10,050 bases of DNA from Krasilnikovozyma curviuscula (lineage: Eukaryota; Basidiomycota; Tremellomycetes; Cystofilobasidiales; Mrakiaceae), in assembly GCA_014825775.1 (NCBI GenBank), contig MVAQ01000387.1, positions 1 to 10,050 on the forward strand. The letters are read 5' to 3'. Position numbers and translations under genes: made by a program. Shown piece after piece: positions 8,221-10,050 of this stretch (position 1 is the stretch's first letter; every line of letters starts with the position of its first letter). The notes under the pieces were generated by a model. It had not been told where the DNA came from. It saw only the letters and a program-made list of their open reading frames with translations, and did not search any database.

Positions 8221-9382
8221 ATGGACGCCTCGCTCCTCTCCTCCTCCTCATCGACCGCCTTCTTCGCCTTCACGCCCTCCCTCTTCAACCTCGAGAGCGA
8301 AGACACCTTGAAATCGTACTTCTCCATCCCCTCAGCCATCGCGTCGGCGCCCGCACCAGACATGGACGCCTACTCCTCCTTCCTCTCGATGTCGACCCAG
8401 CAGCTGCTCGGCAGCGACCACAAGCCTCTGGCCACCCCCCTGCCGCTGTGGCCCTATCAGGGAGGGAGCATCACCGAGTGCTTGAACCTGCTCATGTTTG
8501 GGAATGCGAACACGAATGCTGCTGAGGCGTGGCCGGGTCGCCCGGAGGATGAATCGGCCGCACTGGTCCTCGCTCTCGATGGACGTCCGGAGGACGCTGG
8601 TGTCGAAGCTCCTCAGAGTGAGTACTCTCTTGCACGTTGTTTTCTTTTTGGGGGCGAGTTGGAGAGAACCTGCAGTCGTTAGATTTCGATCTTGCTAACT
8701 AGGCCCCATTCATATTGTGATCGTCTCGCTCAGACCTCCCGTTTACTCTCCAACCCCCGCCTCCTGCCCAGCAGCAACAGCCAGACTGGGCAAACTTCTT
8801 CACCCACTCTCCTGTCGCCCTCTCCGCCGTCTCCAGCCCCTCCGCATCTCCTCGTCCACCTCATCGCACGCCCGTCGTCGCGCCCCCGCCCAAACGGTCC
8901 GATTCAGGCTCGAGCAGCACGACAAGCAACGGAGGCGCTGTCAGACGAAGAGGGGTGAGGAGCTCGGATGAAGGACTAGACCCCATCGCATTGGCCAAGA
9001 AGGAGAAACGACGTGCTGTGAGTAAAACCTCCCCTTCGGGCTTACTTGCTGCGGTCGATAAGAGGCTGATGTAATGCAAATTCGGGGCTGCATTTACAGA
9101 TCAACAGGAGCTCGGCGAAGACATTTCGTGAGAGGAGGAAGCTGAGGAAGATGATGGAGGGACAGGAGACGATGGCAGAGAAAGGTGCGTTCCTTTCCTT
9201 ATCCTGCGTCGGTTCCCCAAATTGAGATGCTGATTATCATGTTTCCTTTTTGTGAAAAATTTTGTGAATCAGATAAACTCATTAACGAAGCACACGACCT
9301 GCTCAAGAACTTGGAAAGGGAGAATGAGAGTCTGGCTGAGTTGGTCGAGAGATATCGCGTTGGTCAGGGTGAATCGCTATAG
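8221..9382 (+). CDS. bZIP transcription factor, 4 exons
   Basis: Predicted nuclear, dimeric DNA-binding regulator. Exons 8221-8617, 8734-9017, 9100-9184 and 9273-9382 total 876 nt and give 291 residues. Introns are 116, 82 and 88 nt with GTGAGT/GTGCGT donors, YAG acceptors and CTAAC or CTGAT branch sites. The N-terminal 200 residues are Ser/Pro/Ala-rich with hydrophobic patches, plausibly an activation region, and include a short Gln tract. The basic region follows LAKKEKRRA (219-227) with N229-RSSAKTF-R237 and RERRKLRK, matching the bZIP N-x(7)-R pattern. The coiled coil fits a heptad with d positions A262, L269, L276 and Y283 and a positions I259, L266, N273 and V280; the Asn at an a position is classic for bZIP dimers. 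The basic region spans the exon 2/3 junction and the zipper spans exons 3 and 4, which supports the splicing. The protein ends seven residues after the coil. Exon 1 has GC-rich third positions. Target genes are unknown; the basic region is not of the Hac1 type. Confidence 0.85.
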
Positions 9383-10050
9383 CAGCAATAATTGAGAACC
9401 CTGGCGACGCGCTTTTCCCCCTTTTTCTAATAACCTTAATCATTAATACTCAAAAGTAATAAGACTTATAATAATCCTACATTAATTCTTTTTTTTAATC
9501 GCATAGGAACAGTCGATCGACGTTTCTCCTGTATTTCTTTTTGCATTCCAACAACCACTGTACACCCCTTCTTTCTCTAGAGAATCATAGATAGCCATGT
9601 TTGTTATAGAATATCTTTACCTCAATCACACACACAAGTTCTAATTCAAAAGATGACACACCAACCAGGAGAGATGAGTCGCTTACTCGCAGTAGCGCCC
9701 CCCTTCAGTAATACAGGGATTTCCATGCTCCCCAAACCAAACCTTATCTCAACTCTTTTGATGCCGAGGGCCTCCCCTTTTTCGAAGTGAGATGTCGAAT
9801 CCATTCATTCAACGTACTGTGACCCGTTGGACCGTTTTGCTACCTGGACGAGTTGACACACCGCGCGTTATTATTATTCATTTTTTGGTTTTTTTAATTA
9901 TTATTCCAGCCTATCTGATCGCATCGCACGCCACTAAAAAAAGACCAACCGAGCAACCCTTCCGCATCCCTCTCACAGCTGCATTCAGGCAGGAGGAAAG
10001 ACACCGAGAAATCGTTAATTAACGCACCAAAAAAAAAAAAAAAAAATCCC
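9383..10050. other. AT-rich 3' flank of the bZIP gene; no gene recognised
   Basis: The first 150 bp are AT-rich with AATAAT- and TAATAA-like motifs suitable for fungal 3'-end formation. Further on is a short CA repeat (about 9626-9635) and a T/A-rich stretch at about 9868-9906. An open frame at 9792-10022 covers low-complexity DNA and shows no family features. The minus strand shows no coding region I can support either. Confidence 0.45.
10029..10046 (+). repeat. A18 homopolymer
   Basis: A run of 18 A close to the right edge of the window. It is not adjacent to any recognised coding sequence. It could be a simple-sequence tract or the tail of a retroposed element, but no element body was recognised upstream. 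Confidence 0.6.

Noticed and set aside
7878..8525. Long 215-codon + strand open frame overlapping the bZIP first exon
   Set aside because: It begins at TTG, not ATG, spans the promoter and TATA box, and lies in a different frame from the bZIP exon, whose protein continues through well-formed introns into a bZIP domain. It is a by-product of GC-rich, stop-poor sequence.
8221..9382. Idea that the bZIP gene is the Hac1/XBP1-type unfolded-protein-response regulator
   Set aside because: The basic region lacks the Hac1-type sequence, all three introns have ordinary GT-AG ends with normal branch sites, and no Ire1-type stem-loop pair was noticed at the intron borders.
9792..10022. + strand open frame near the right edge
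   Set aside because: Translation crosses low-complexity T/A-rich DNA and shows no conserved features; no intron structure or promoter signals fit.

Overview
The window looks like nuclear DNA of a filamentous or mushroom-type fungus, most likely a basidiomycete (Agaricomycotina). The case rests on gene structure. Genes are protein-coding and dense in short introns (about 60-116 nt) with GTRNGT-like donors, CTNAY branch points and YAG acceptors. One gene has 11 such introns, which is much more typical of basidiomycetes than of ascomycete yeasts. No bacterial operons, rRNA, tRNA, CRISPR or recognisable transposon genes were seen. The species cannot be named from the sequence. All supported genes are on the + strand.

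Layout: (1) 1-548 is a leader/upstream region. (2) 549-1146 is a small gene of unknown function (paralog A) with one inferred intron. (3) 1147-2701 is about 1.55 kb with no convincing gene. (4) 2702-3430 is an intronless 242-residue gene of unknown function (paralog B). Its product shares several motifs with paralog A, so the two form a diverged direct tandem pair. (5) 3431-4748 is about 1.3 kb of noncoding DNA ending in the promoter and leader of the next gene. (6) 4749-7615 is a 12-exon gene for a 661-residue, membrane-anchored PhoD-like metallophosphatase. (7) 7616-8220 is an intergenic promoter region with a TATA box and CRE-like half sites. (8) 8221-9382 is a 4-exon gene for a 291-residue bZIP transcription factor. 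(9) 9383-10050 is an AT-rich 3' flank ending in an A18 run.

There is no clear shared pathway. The PhoD-like protein probably acts on phosphoester substrates at a membrane, and the bZIP protein is a nuclear DNA-binding regulator. The most interesting unexplained item is the A/B pair. Both proteins are Pro/Ser-rich with low-complexity N-terminal halves, a central GLGI-x-IP motif, and a C-terminal SDQS-x(5)-HARALE helix. The helix is kept at the amino-acid level while its codons have diverged. The second is a 27-nt, in-frame, symmetric microexon in the phosphatase gene that carries the catalytic DDHE signature.
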